Shown in pieces: positions 50,676 through 62,800 of a stretch of DNA of 64,000 nt. The translations under genes and the position numbers were made by a program. Each line of letters opens with the position of its first letter. Positions within the stretch are counted from its first letter, which is position 1. The stretch is from Anaeramoeba ignava. Its lineage: Eukaryota; Metamonada; Anaeramoebidae. The stretch covers positions 1 to 64,000 of the forward strand of contig JAPDFW010000022.1 of the NCBI GenBank assembly GCA_028826165.1, in the 5' to 3' direction. The notes under the pieces are model-generated. The model ran no database searches. It was not told the DNA's origin and saw nothing but the letters and a program-made list of their open reading frames with translations.

Positions 50676-52492
50676 TTATTTTCTTTTATAAGCTTTTTCT
50701 AATTCATTTTCATAGAAAGTACTATCAGAAATTTGATAAAATTCATGAGCATCAGAAAGTTCTTTTTTTTCTTTTTTTGTAATTTCTGATATAAATTGAT
50801 CATGATAAAGAAACTCAATAAATTTTTGAATTACTTTGCTACTTCTTTTGGAATAATCATGAACTCTATGAGATTGATCATTAACATTAATAAACATCCC
50901 ACGAAACAAATCAGTTCTTGCCAAAAGAATAATTGAATGAACAGGGATTTCGGAATTTTCTGAAATGATCACAAAATCTTTTGATTCATTTTTTGAATAT
51001 AAATTAGAAATTGATTTCAAAACCCCAAAATAACCAATTGAATCTTCAATTTGAATTTCAGAAAATCCAAGAGAAATCAAAATATCGGATGTTTTTCCTT
51101 GTAATTTCCCAGAATAAACCCAATCAAAAAAATCTATAATTGATTCCTTTGTTTTATCTTTCAAAATATTTTTTAGATGATCCACTTTTTCAATTCCGAT
51201 TCGATTTTGCAAAATTAAAGAATGATAAGAGATAGGTGTGTTTTGGCCAATAGGAACAATCTCAGAATCACAAAGTTCATGACGATGGAAAAGGTTGTGC
51301 ATATCATTTAATAAGGAGGAAATCCTTTTAGTGTAAACAAAACTACCCAAGGCAGAGCATTCTATGCATATTTCTCCTTGAGAAATAAAACCAGGGAGTT
51401 CAATTTCAGTTGGTGAAGATAAGAATAAAGTATTTTGGCTGAATCCAAGCTCACCAAATCCACTGCTAGTTCCCCATATATATATCTTGTTATCTCTAGA
51501 AAGAGCCAACGAATGGGAACTTCCGCATGAAATTGAAATGATTTCTTTCTCGAATAAACTTTGTATTTCTTGGAATTCCGTGAGTTTTTTATTTAGTCCA
51601 TTTTGTCTATTACTTCCTACTGTAAAAACTCTGTTGTTTTCACTCCCCTTAATAAGTACAAGCGAGTGATAATAACTTGTTTCTAATTGGATTACGTTTT
51701 GTTTGCTTAAAAATCCATTTTTCACAAGTTTTGGTTCTCCATTTGATATCTTTCCAATTCCAAGTTGTCCATAATCATTTCTTCCACAAGCAAAAAATTC
51801 CCCATTAAGTTTTTCAGCAAAGAAAAAATGAGAATCGTTGCCGGAAAAAACTTTCTTGATTCCGGCACAAATTTCACTAATTTCATCATCTTGATTTTTG
51901 TTTCCGTTGCCTCTTTGTCCAAATGAATTGTATCCAAATGAGAACAACTTGTGATCTGAAGTGACAACATAAGAAGTAAGAACTCCACAACAAATTGATT
52001 CGATTGAAATTTTTTCGAAAAATGGAATTTTTTGTGGATTTTGATTTGATTTGTCTTTTAATCCTAATTGATTATAACCATTATTTCCCCAAGAATAAAG
52101 AGTTCCGTTGAATGATTTAGCAAGAAAAAAGCTTGAACCGCTATCAATTTGTTCTATTGGTTCAAGTCCTTCTAGATCAGTCATTTTAAAATTTTGAAGA
52201 TGTTTGATTTTATGGTCTTCATTTATAAAACAAGTTGAATTTGCTTCTCCACAAATTTTTTCAATATAAACATTTTTTCCAAATGGTTCGATTATTGTTG
52301 GTTGCCAAATTATATTGTTATTACTTTGATTTCGTGGGAGACTTGTTTGTCCATTAGAATTACGACTTTAAAAAAATTTTGAATTAAAAAAATTTTGAAT
52401 TAAAATTTTGAATTTAAATTTTGAATTTAAATTTTGAATTAAAATTTATATTTTAAATTAATATATTTTATTTACCCCCAAGCAAAATGCAT
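50676..52492 (-). CDS. RCC1-repeat / double-BTB protein, two exons
   Basis: A 17-nt coding first exon (52492-52476: MHFAWG) is joined in phase 2 to the main exon starting RNSNGQTSLPRN, giving the first RCC1 repeat (FAWGRNSNGQTSL). Further repeats are TLYSWGNNGYNQLGLK, FSFGYNSFGQRGNG, FACGRNDYGQLGIG and IWGTSSGFGELGF. A first BTB follows (LFHRHELCDSEIV ... IIDFFDWVYSGKLQGK), then a second (KDFVIISENSEIPVHSIIL, ARTDLFRGMFINV, VIQKFIEFLYHDQF, FYQISDSTFYE). This is the intact reference for the broken copies at 1-4.85 kb. BTB pairs suggest dimeric or cullin-3-linked adaptors; the propeller would hold a partner. RCC1 repeats alone do not show Ran exchange activity. No frame breaks occur in this copy. 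Confidence 0.85.
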
Positions 52493-52553
52493 TTAAAAAA
52501 AAATGAAAATGAAAATGAAAAAAATGAAAATAAAAATGAAAATAAAAAAAATT

Positions 52554-54880
52554 TTAATTTGAATCAAATTGATTTGATAATTTATCCCAAACTTCTTCAC
52601 TAAGTAAAGAATCATTATTTAATTGATAATAATCAACAGCATCAAGAAGTTGTTCAGCTGTATTCACAGAAATATTTGGATCGAGATGATCAAAATAGAG
52701 GAATTTAACTAAATTTTGAACAGCATCAAAAGATCTACCACTAAGATCAGGTGCTTGATTACTTTTATCATTTTGAACACACAAAAACATTCCTTTATAC
52801 AATTCACTTCTACAGAAAAGTACAAATTTATGAACCTTGATTTCTTCACCAGAAACAAATATTGAAAAATCAGCTGATTTTCGATCTTCATATATTTTCA
52901 TCATGTCTCTAAGTAATCCTTTACGTCCTCCATTTAATAATATTCTTTTTTCTTCAATTCCCATTGAAATTAATATTTTCTTCATATTTGAAAATTCAAA
53001 TTCACTTTCTAAAAGAAGTTCCCATTCTCTTCCATGAACCCATTTTAATATTTTTAATATTGTTTCTTTTTGATATTTCTTGCTTATCTCAATAAAATTA
53101 CTAATTGGAATTCCAAGTCGAATTTCAATTAGTTGTGAAACACTATTAATATATCCATCAAGACATTCAATTTGAACATCTGATGAAATCGTTTCATCAA
53201 TTAAAGAAATAAAATCATCTGTATAAGATGTATAGCATTTTAGCCTGTGTTTAATTTCTGGATTAGTTGCAAGATTGATTGAAGAATTCCCCTTTTTTTT
53301 TAATTTTATTTTAGTTTTTAATTTCGAATCTGAATTTAATTTCTTACTTCCTTTTGTTTTTTTTTTTTCAAAATCAATAAATATTCAAAAAATTTTATTT
53401 TCTCATCAAAAATATTTATAATATTTACAATATTTTTTACAACAGGCGATGCTCCATAATTAAGTAATTCTTGTACAATATTTATATTTGATAAACGAGA
53501 AGCAATTTGTAATGGCGTAAATTTCTATTTAATGAGAAATAAATACATTCTAAATAAAATTGAAACTGATATTTTTTAAAATAAAAAATTTATTAGTTTT
53601 ACTTGCTAATTTTAAATGTAAAATTTCTTTTTGTTTTTTCTTTTGGTTTTGTGTTTGATATTTTTACAAAATTTTTCATATCAACAAAAGAATTATTTTC
53701 CAAAAGAATCTGAACAATTTCTTCATTTTGAGACATTACTGCAAAATGAAGTGATGTATTTCCCTTTAATTTTTTTTTGTTTTTCAATTAATCCAAAATA
53801 ATTTTAAGAAGAAATAAAAATAAACACTCTTTTTTAATCATTTTCAATTTAAATTAATTTACATTCTAAAACGAAGATAAAAAATATAAAAAAAATATAT
53901 GAAATATTTAATTAAAAAAAATACTTTATTTTGATGATTAACATCTGCATTAAATTTGAGTAATTCAACTACAATATTTGTTCTTGCCTTAAGAGAAGCT
54001 TTTTGCAAAGCACTATTTTCCTTTTGATAATAAAAATTAAATCAATTTTCTTCTTGTCATTCCAAAAAATCAAACAACTTTTTTTTTTTACATTTTATAA
54101 TTTTTAATAACAATTTACAAACTAAATTATTAATTAATTAATAATTGAGATTTCATATTTCAAAATTTCAAAAAAAAAGAAGTTGTTTTTCTACATTATT
54201 AAATAAATTTGGATTTGCTTTTGCTCTAAGCAATCGAGAGACAATATTTAAATGTCCTTTTTTAGATGCTACAAATAAAGATGTTTCTCCCTTAAATTAA
54301 TATAAAAAAATCAAATAGGGAAAATATTGGTTATTTTTATAAATTTTTTCAAATAAAATACATTTTTATTTCTTTGATCAACAAAAATTTTGCATGCTAA
54401 TAATTCTTCTACTATTTCTTCATATCCTTTTTTACTTGCAACATATAAAGCAAATTCACCCTTTGAAATTAATTAATTACAAAATAATAAATTACAAAAT
54501 AATAAATTACATAATAAAATAATAAATTAATAAATTACAATCTAAATAAAAAAATAAATAATAAAATAATAAATAAAATAAGATAAAATTGATAGATTTT
54601 TTCTCTACATCATTAATAGCATTAATAGATGGTCCACTTTTTAGAATTTCTTGAACAATTTCAAGAAACCCTTTTCTAGATGCAACAATTAAAAGTGTAT
54701 CACCCTTAATAATAAATATTATTTTAAAAAGAAAAGAAAAGAAAAGAAATTGATTGTAAAAATTTATACATTTTCTCCAACTCCATAAGCATTTAAAGAA
54801 CTATTTCTTTTAATTAATTTAAGTGCTTTTTTAGGATTATCTTTTTCTAATAATTCAATAATTTTTTTAGTTTCTTCCAT
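52554..54880 (-). CDS. Ankyrin-repeat / BTB protein with one ankyrin repeat per exon
   Basis: The ATG at 54880 opens MEETKKIIELLEKDNPKKAL. Successive exons each encode one ankyrin repeat ending just before a GT donor: GDTLLIVASRKGFLEIVQEI, GEFALYVASKKGYEEIVEEL, GETSLFVASKKGHLNIVSRL, ENSALQKASLKARTNIVVEL, GNTSLHFAVMSQNEEIVQIL and KFTPLQIASRLSNINIVQEL. The last exon (about 53340-52554) starts with a Lys-rich segment, then an atypical first BTB-like part (CLDGYINSVSQLIEI ... ILKWVHGREWELLLES) and a good second BTB (SADFSIFVSGEEIKVHKFVL, YKGMFLCV, FLYFDHLDPN, DAVDYYQLNND). Introns are 50-150 nt. The C-terminal module is the same as in the RCC1-BTB and WD40-BTB genes, with ankyrin repeats in place of the propeller. 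Function unknown; a ubiquitin-ligase adaptor is an inference. Confidence 0.82.
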
Positions 54881-55074
54881 TTTAAAAAAAAAATAAATGA
54901 AAAGAAAAAAATGAAAATCAAAAATTGTTTCCAAAAAAAATTTTTTTCATTTTTGATTTTCATTTTTTTTTCATTTTTGATTTTCATTTTTCTCTTTTCT
55001 TTCTAAATAAAAATTAATTATAAATTATTTAATATCATTTTCTTGACAGAAAAAATTTTTTTGAATTTAAAAAA

Positions 55075-55683
55075 ATGTCTGAAAAAAAAACAAAAGAAAA
55101 AACAACAGAAAAAGAAAAAAAAACAAAAGAAAAAAAGACAAAAGGAAAAGATGAACAAATGAAGCAATTACTTTTAAATGGATTTCAAGAACTGGATCGA
55201 GAAAGCATCAAAAAATGGAAAAAAGTGAATCAAAACACAACAAAATTATCTCAAAAAGCAGAACAAATAGATGGATTAGTTTTTCAATTGAGTGATTTAG
55301 CAGAAACACAATATGATTCATGGATTCGATTGTATCGACAGTTTTTAACACTTTCTGATATGATGAAAGAATTTGAACAATGTTACCATTTATTAGATTT
55401 AATCACACAAAAATACACAAATTTAAAAGAAAAACTTCCTAATTTTGCTCAAAATCATTACGAGCAAGAACTCATAAAGACAAAGAATTATTATCAAAGA
55501 GGAACTGCTCAACTTAAGGAAAATCAATTAGTTGAACTTTCTAATTTTGAATATTCTCTTAAAAGAAGAGCTCTTCTTCGTCAAAATCTTTATCGTGAAT
55601 CTATTTCTCAATCTACTCCAATAAAACAAAAACCGAAAAATTCTGATGAATCAAAAATTAAGAAAGATTCCAAAGAAAATTAA
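55075..55683 (+). CDS. Coiled-coil protein, possibly dysbindin/BLOC-1-like
   Basis: 202 residues, single exon, start MSEKKTKEKTTEKEKKTKEK with a basic low-complexity head and a Lys-rich tail. Residues 30-175 are predominantly helical with heptad-like spacing (NTTKLSQKAEQIDGLVFQLS; DSWIRLYRQFLTLSDMMKEF; FAQNHYEQELIKTKNYYQRG). The order of a short helix, a Cys-bearing segment and the Glu/Lys helix ending LSNFEYSLKRRALLRQ resembles dysbindin, but the match is weak and made by eye. Dysbindin belongs to BLOC-1, which sorts cargo to lysosome-related organelles; this would fit the HPS4-like gene in the same window. Any cytoplasmic coiled-coil protein is the alternative. Confidence 0.5.
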   Translation: MSEKKTKEKTTEKEKKTKEKKTKGKDEQMKQLLLNGFQELDRESIKKWKKVNQNTTKLSQKAEQIDGLVFQLSDLAETQYDSWIRLYRQFLTLSDMMKEFEQCYHLLDLITQKYTNLKEKLPNFAQNHYEQELIKTKNYYQRGTAQLKENQLVELSNFEYSLKRRALLRQNLYRESISQSTPIKQKPKNSDESKIKKDSKEN

Positions 55684-56741
55684 TTTTCGGTTTTTTTTAA
55701 TAAAAAAAATCTTTTAATTTTGATTTTCATTTTGATTTTGATTTTGATTTTCATTTTGATTTTGATTTTCATTTTGATTTTGATTTTGATTTTGATTTTG
55801 ATTTTCATTTTGATTTTGATTTTGATTTTGATTTTTATTTTGATTTTGATTTTGATTTTGATTTTGATTTTGATTTTGAATTTGATTTTTGATTTTTGTT
55901 TTCATTTTGATTTTGATTTTGATTTTGATTTTGATTTTGATTTTGATTTTGATTTTGATTTTGATTTTGATTTTCATTTTGATTTTTATTTTAATTTTGA
56001 TTTTTATTTTGATTTTGAATTTGGTTTTGATTTTGATTTTGATTTTGATTTTGATTTTGATTTTGATTTTGATTTTATTTTGATTTTTATTTTGATTTTG
56101 ATTTTGATTTTGATTTTGATTTTGATTTTGATTTTGATTTTGATTTTGATTTTGATTTTGATTTTGATTTTGATTTTGATTTTGATTTTCATTTTCATTT
56201 TCATTTTGATTTGTAAATGTTGCAAGAAGTAAAAATCTCTTCAAAATTGAAAAGAAATACTCTTTTCATTTTGATTAAAAGAAATATAATAAAATAATTA
56301 GGATTTTTACTTCAAAACCAAAGTTATTCAAAAAAATTTGATTTTCAATTTTTATAAAAAAAATAAAAAAAGAAAAATAGTTTTTCAATAACTTTAGTTT
56401 CAAAAAAATGCAATAAAATGAAATCTTTGCATCATTCGACACAATTATTTCTTGGAATTTATTGAATTATAAAATAATAAAATCAATAAAAGGAAATAAA
56501 TGGTTTAATTATAAATGCATTGTTTTTAAAAAAATGAAATTTAATTTAATAAAAAATTAAATTAAAAATTAATTAAAAAATTAAAAAAAGGGAAAAAATT
56601 TTTTTCATTTTTTTCTTTTCAAAATTTTAATTCATATTATTCTATTTTTATTCTATTTTTTTTTATTAATTATTTAGAAAAACAAAAAAACACAAAAAAA
56701 ATAATTTTATCCAAAAATTTATTTAAAATTAAATTATAAGA
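55684..56741. repeat. Intergenic region with ~500-bp CAAAAT hexamer array
   Basis: From about 55715 to 56205 the minus strand reads CAAAAT/GAAAAT hexamers, which can be translated as Gln-Asn behind a short opening MKRFLLLATFTN at 56244. The frame slips several times and no conserved segment adjoins it. It is therefore taken as a non-coding array or the relic of an Asn-Gln tail. The rest up to the ATG4 start (56742) is AT-rich with no visible gene. Confidence 0.6.
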
Positions 56742-59652
56742 ATGAAAAGTGTAATTAATAAATATCGACATTTTATGCAAAAAAAAGGGATACCAAAGGA
56801 TACAGAAGTCCTAATGATGGGAAACAAAAGATATTTACCAAATCCATCTGATAAAAAAAACAAATGGGAAGATTTCCAAGAAGATTTAATGTCTAGAATT
56901 TGGTTTTCTTATCGTACAAAAATTCCAGATTTTCCTCTTGATTCAAATTCAGATACTGGTTGGGGTTGTACCTATCGTTCTGTTCAAATGCTTTTAGCAC
57001 AAGCTTACAGTTCTATTTATTTAGGGAGAGGTATATTATTTAATATTATTTATTTAATATTTATTATTTAATATTTAATTATTTAATTATTTAATATTTA
57101 ATATTTAATATTTAATATTTATTATTAATATTTAATATTTATTATTTAATATTTAATATTTATTATTTAATATTTAATATTTATTATTAATATTTAATAT
57201 TTATTATTTAATATTTAATTATTATTTAATATTTAATATTTAATTATTTAATATTTAATATTTAATTATTTAATATTTAATATTTAATTATTTAATATTT
57301 AATTATTTAATATTTAATTATTTAATTATTTAATATTTAATTATTTAATTATTTAATTATTTAATTATTTAATTATTTAATTATTTAATATTTAATTATT
57401 TAATTATTTAATATTTAATTATTTATTATTTAATATATTTAATATTTAATTATTTAATAATTTATTATTTAATTATTTAATATTATTTTATTATTTTATT
57501 ATTTAATATTTAATATTTAATATTTAATATTTAATATTTAATTATTTATTATTTAATTATTTATTATTTAATTATTTTTATTTAATTATTTAATATTTAA
57601 TATTTAATATTTATTATTTATTATTTATTATTAATTATTTAATATTTAATTATTTAATATTTATTATATATTATTTATTTATTATTTAATATTTAATATT
57701 TAATATTTAATTATTTAATATTTAATATTTAATTATTTAATATTTAATATTTAATATTTAATATTTAATATTTAATTATTTAATATTTAATATTTAATTA
57801 TTTATTATTTAATTATTTAATATTTAATATTTAATATTTAATATTTAATATTTAATATTTATTATTTATTATTTAATATTTAATATTTATTATTTAATAT
57901 TTAATATATTTAAAAAATTTTAGATTGGAGACTTACTCATCCTGATACAAACCTTAAAAAATTTTATGTTTCTGTAAAGATGTAAAAAAATATCTTTCTT
58001 TTTCTTTTATTAAACTTAAATATTCTTCTAGATATTGAAACAATTTGCGGATGAAAAAGGAAAACCTTATTCTATTCATAATATGATGAAAAAATTAACT
58101 CAATTAGGTAAATCTTTTGGTGATTGGATTGGTCCAAATACTGCTTCTCAATGCATAAAGTAATTATTAATGAAATAATTTTATTAAAATGTTCTTAATA
58201 AAAGAAATTAATTTAACCTTTTTAAATATAAAAAAATTATTTCATTTTCTTATTATTTAACAGATTACTTGTTGAAGATCATCATTTTAAACATTTTAGA
58301 ATATATATTGCAAATGATGGTTTATTAAATTTATCAGAAGTTAAAGAATTAGCAACAAGAAAAATTGTTGATGAAGATGATTCAAAACAAAATCAAAATC
58401 AAAATCAAAATCAAAATCAAAATCAAAATCAAAATCAAAATCAAAATCAAAATGAAAATCAAAATCAAAATCAAAATCAAAATGAAAATACAAAATCAAA
58501 ATAAAAATCAAAATCAAAATAAAAATCAAAATCAAAATAAAAATCAAAATCAAAATCAAAATCAAAATACAAAATCAAAATAAAAATCAAAAATACAAAT
58601 CAAAATCAAAATCAAAATCAAAATCAAAATCAAAATCAAAATCAAAATAAAAATCAAAATCAAAATAAAAATCAAAATCAAAATCAAAATAAAAATCAAT
58701 TCCAAAATCAAAATCAAAATAAAAATCAAAATCAAAATAAAAATACAAATCAAAATAAAAATCAAAATCAAAATCAAAATAAAAATACAAATAAAAATAC
58801 AAAATCATAATTCAAAATCAAAATCAAATAATCCATTAGAAGATGATTTTTTTGAAAAATTATTAGAAGCTACTTCAAAAATTGAAATTGTAGAAGATGA
58901 TTTCATTGAAAAAAATAATAAAGAAATAGAAAATGAAAATGAAAATGAAAAAAATAATTCTAATCAAAAAGAAACTAAGAAAGAGAAACAAAAAAGAGTA
59001 AATTTTGAAAAAGAAAAAGAAAAAGAAAAAGAAAAAGGAGAAATTAAGCATAAAAGAAAACACAAAAGAAGAGAAAAAAACGAAAAAAAAGATATAGATT
59101 GGGTTCCTGTTCTTATAATTATTCCCATTCGTTTAGGAATTGAAAAAATTAATCCAATTTATTATAAAAATATTCTTTTCACTTTTTCAATGAGCCAAAG
59201 TATTGGAATTATTGGAGGAAAACCAAATTCTTCTTATTATTTCATGGCAAAACAAGGTAAAGCATTTTTCTTTTATTCAAAATTTACTATTTAATTTTTT
59301 ATCCGATTTTAATTATTTTAATTTTAATTTTAATTTTAATTTTAATTTTAATATTAATTTTAATTTTAATTTTTATAAATAATTTTTATAAATGAATTTT
59401 TAATCAAAAATAGATGATGAACTTTTCTTTTTAGATCCTCATAGAATTCAACCAGTTATTGATTTTTCTCTTCCAAAAATTAATACATCTTCATATCATT
59501 GTAAACATGTTTATAGAATTAATATCAAAAATTTAGATCCATCAATGGCATTTGGATTTATTTGTAAAACTTATTCAGATTTTCGACAATTTTCAAAAGA
59601 AGTTCGAAAATTTCATGATAAAACAAAAGACAAAATTTTTTTCATTAAATAA
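56742..59652 (+). CDS. ATG4: ATG4 autophagy cysteine protease with Asn-Gln insertion
   Basis: Exon 1 (56742-57030) gives DLMSRIWFSYRTKIPDFP and the catalytic-cysteine box SDTGWGCTYRSVQMLLAQAY. After an 893-nt intron come DWRLTHPDTN, ILKQFADEKGKPYSIHNM, KSFGDWIGPNTASQCIK and then RLLVEDHHFKHFRIYIANDG. A long CAAAAT array follows (58385-58810), broken in frame, with an acidic stretch. The C-terminal half is WVPVLIIIPIRLGIEKINP, SQSIGIIGGKPNSSYYF and the catalytic Asp/His segment FFLDPHRIQPV, with YHCKHVYRINIKNLDPSMAF. Length and motif order fit ATG4, which trims Atg8 and removes it from lipid. The Cys box GWGCxYRSxQ is slightly UFSP-like, but everything else is ATG4. The insertion lies in the loop before the WKPLVLLIPLRLG-equivalent strand. 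Confidence 0.85.
57031..57923 (+). repeat. TAATATTTAATATTTAT repeat intron of ATG4
   Basis: 893 nt of ATTTAATATTTAATTATTTAA units, among the most AT-pure stretches in the window. The donor GTATAT follows LGR and the acceptor TTTTAG precedes ATTGGAGACTT; G|AT restores Asp. No other feature is seen. Confidence 0.85.
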
Positions 59653-59851
59653 CAAATTGATTTATTTGTGATTATTTTTAGTTGAATTAATATCATTTTA
59701 TCACAAAATCGATTAATATTAATTAATTGTTTTTAACTTCTTTCATCTTTTTTTTTTTCCTTTCTTTCTTTCTTTATTAAAAAAAGGGAAATAAAATTTA
59801 AAAAAGAAATTTCATTTTTTTCTTTTTCATTTTTTAAATTTTTTTTTTAAA

Positions 59852-62800
59852 ATGCAAAAACCAATTAAAGAAGGATTTTTAACAAAACAAGGAGGTGCAC
59901 ATAAATCATGGAAAAAACGTTGGTTTGCTTTAGATTCAGAAAATCTTTTATATTTTAAAAATGAAACTAAAGTAAAAAAAAAAAAAAAGCAAAAAACAAA
60001 TTTTAACTGAAAATTAAATATTTTAAATTTAAAAAAAAAAAGAAAAAACTTTTAGGCACAATTCCCATTTCTGAATCTTTTGTGGAACCTTATACTCCAA
60101 CAGGAAAAAAATTAATCAAAAATCGTTTTTATTTTAAAGTTGGTAAAGATGGTTCAAGAACTTATTTTATTTTTGCTCAAACAGAAGATTTAAGGGATGA
60201 ATGGATTGCTGAAATTTCTAATACAATAAAAAGCTTAGTAAAATCAAAATGAAATTCAAAAATCAAAATTAAATTCAAATTTAAAAATTCAAAATCAAAT
60301 TAAAATTAAAATCAAAATCAAAATTAAAATTAAATTAAATTAAAATTAAAATTAAATTAAAATCAAAATTAAAATCAAAATTAAAATCAAAATTAAAATC
60401 AAAATTAAAATCAAAATTAAAATTAAAATTAAAATTAAAATTAAAATCAAAATAAAAATCAAAATTAAAATCAAAATCAAATTCAAATTCAAATTCAAAA
60501 TTAAAATCAAGATTAAAATTCAAAATTAAATTCAAATTAAAATTAAAATCCAAAATTAAAATTTAAATTCAAATTCAAATTCAAATTAAAATTAAAATTA
60601 AAATTAAAATTAAAATTAAAATTAAAATTAAAATTAAAATTAAAATTAAAATTAAAATTAAAATTAAAATTAAAATTAAAATTAAAATTAAAATTAAAAT
60701 TTAAATTCAAATTCAAATTCAAATTAAAATTAAAATTAAAATTAAAATTAAAATTAAAATTAAAATTAAAATTAAAATTAAAATTAAAATTAAAATTCAA
60801 AATTAAATTAAAATTAAAATTAAAATCAAATTAAAATTTAAAGAAATCCCCAAAAATCGAAAGAAAAGATCCAGAAGTTATTCTTGCAAATAAATATATA
60901 CTTTTTGCTAGATCAAATTCACAAGATTTCGAATTTGACGAAGAAGATTTTAAAAATCAACCATCAATTTTAAAACTGAATGAAATTTTTGAAAATGGAA
61001 ACAGTAACAAAAAATATGGAAACAAAAAACATTAAATGAAATAATTTAAACAATTCCTTTTTAATAATTATTAAATCAATTAGTTTATTTTCGAGGTTTT
61101 TATAAACAAAAAATTCAAAATGAATGGAATCCTGTATTTTTTGAAATTGTGAATTTATCTTTAATAATTTTTTCATTGAAAGAAAATTCTCAAGTAAATT
61201 TAAATTCAAATTCAAATTCAAATTCAAATTCAAATAAAAATAATCATTGTTTTTCTTTGTTTGAATCAAATTAAAATCAAGGAAATAATCGATGAAAATA
61301 AGATTGAAATTAATATTTCAAATATTGAAAATATTATTCCAATTTCACTTAAAGAAGAACCAAATACAAAAAATAAGAACATTTTCAAAATGATAATCAA
61401 GGATAAATCAGAAAAAAAAAATCTTTTATTCTGTGCAAAAAACCGATATTCTTTTGCAAGATTAGCATCTCTTGTGAATATTTTACAAGATGCTTCCATT
61501 TCTCAATTTTTGAAGTTATCATCTAAACCCAAAAGAGAGAACAAAATTAATCAAGATGAAATGAATGAAAAAGAAAAGCAAAATATTCTGATTCATCTTT
61601 TTTTTTACATCAATATTGTGATCGATAAGATCATTCAAGGAAGTAATTAATCTTGAAAAAAAAGAAGAAGAAGAAGGATTTTGCAACCTTTTTTTTTTTT
61701 ATTTAAAATTAATCAATTGATTTTAATTGGATTTTTCTTTAATGTCATGTTAATAATAATTTAAAAGGATTTATCAATTTGGAAATATTTAAATCAAAAC
61801 CAGTTCATAGTTCTCAAATCAAGCGAATCATTGAAGAATTAAACAAAGAAAGAAAAGGATCAATTGATAAAAGTATTGAGAATATTAATTCTTTAAGTGG
61901 AGTATTATTATTGCTATTTTCATTTATTCCAGGACCAATATTAAAAATATCTTTAAATAGCAATGAAGAAAAAAAAGGTATTTATTATTATTATTATATT
62001 TATTATTATTTGAAAAAACCCTTTTTTTTTCTTGTTCTAATTTATGATTTAATTTATAGAATTTGATGCTAGTTTGCTAAAAGATATTTTTTTATCACAA
62101 CCTTTGAAAATTAAAAAGATCATTTCAAATACGTTTTTATTTGCTTATTTTTATTTCAAATCACAAGAAGAAATACTTTCAACTGATGATTTTAAAGAAT
62201 TAAGAAAAGGACTTATTGATGCAATAAATTGTCTTTTTCCATTTATTTATAGTAATGATTCACGACAAGAATTTCTTTCAGAATTTATAAAACAAAAGAA
62301 TATTTGCAGAATAATGCTTGATAATTCTGAAGTAAATTTTAAAATGAAAATTTCAAATCAAAAATCAAAATTTAAAATTTGAAAATAAATTTGAAAATAG
62401 TTCATTTTCGAAAATCAATGGAAACAAAAGAAATCAATTTTTGAAGAAATCAAAACAAGTTTAATAATTTCAAATAAAAGAAAAGTACAAATTCAAAAAG
62501 AAGTTGAATTAAATATAGATCAAAATAAAACCGAAATGACAAATGAAAATATTGAAGAAATAGAAGAGAAAAACGAACAAGAAAAACCAAACTGAATCTC
62601 GAAATAGATCAGTTAAAAAATTTATTGATAGATCAATTGAAACAATTCGTTCAGGTTCATTAATAGAAAAGCAAGATCAATCACAAAAATTTGATTTTGT
62701 CTTTTCAGAAGAATTTGATCATGAATTTGATGAAGATAGTCATTTTATTGATGATAAAGATGATGATTCTTATGAAACCGATGATGAAAATGAAACTGTT

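Noticed and set aside
50676-52184. Calling the RCC1-repeat protein a Ran guanine-nucleotide exchange factor
   Set aside because: RCC1 repeats occur in many unrelated scaffolds; the double BTB tail and absence of nuclear features do not support Ran exchange.
55714-56244. A separate Gln-Asn protein gene
   Set aside because: Only the hexamer array supports it, the frame slips repeatedly, and there is no conserved flank; kept as a repeat.
56742-57030. UFM1-specific protease instead of ATG4
   Set aside because: GWGCxYRSxQ is shared, but the later blocks (SIHN, GPNTASQ, IIGGKPNSSYYF, LDPH) are those of ATG4.
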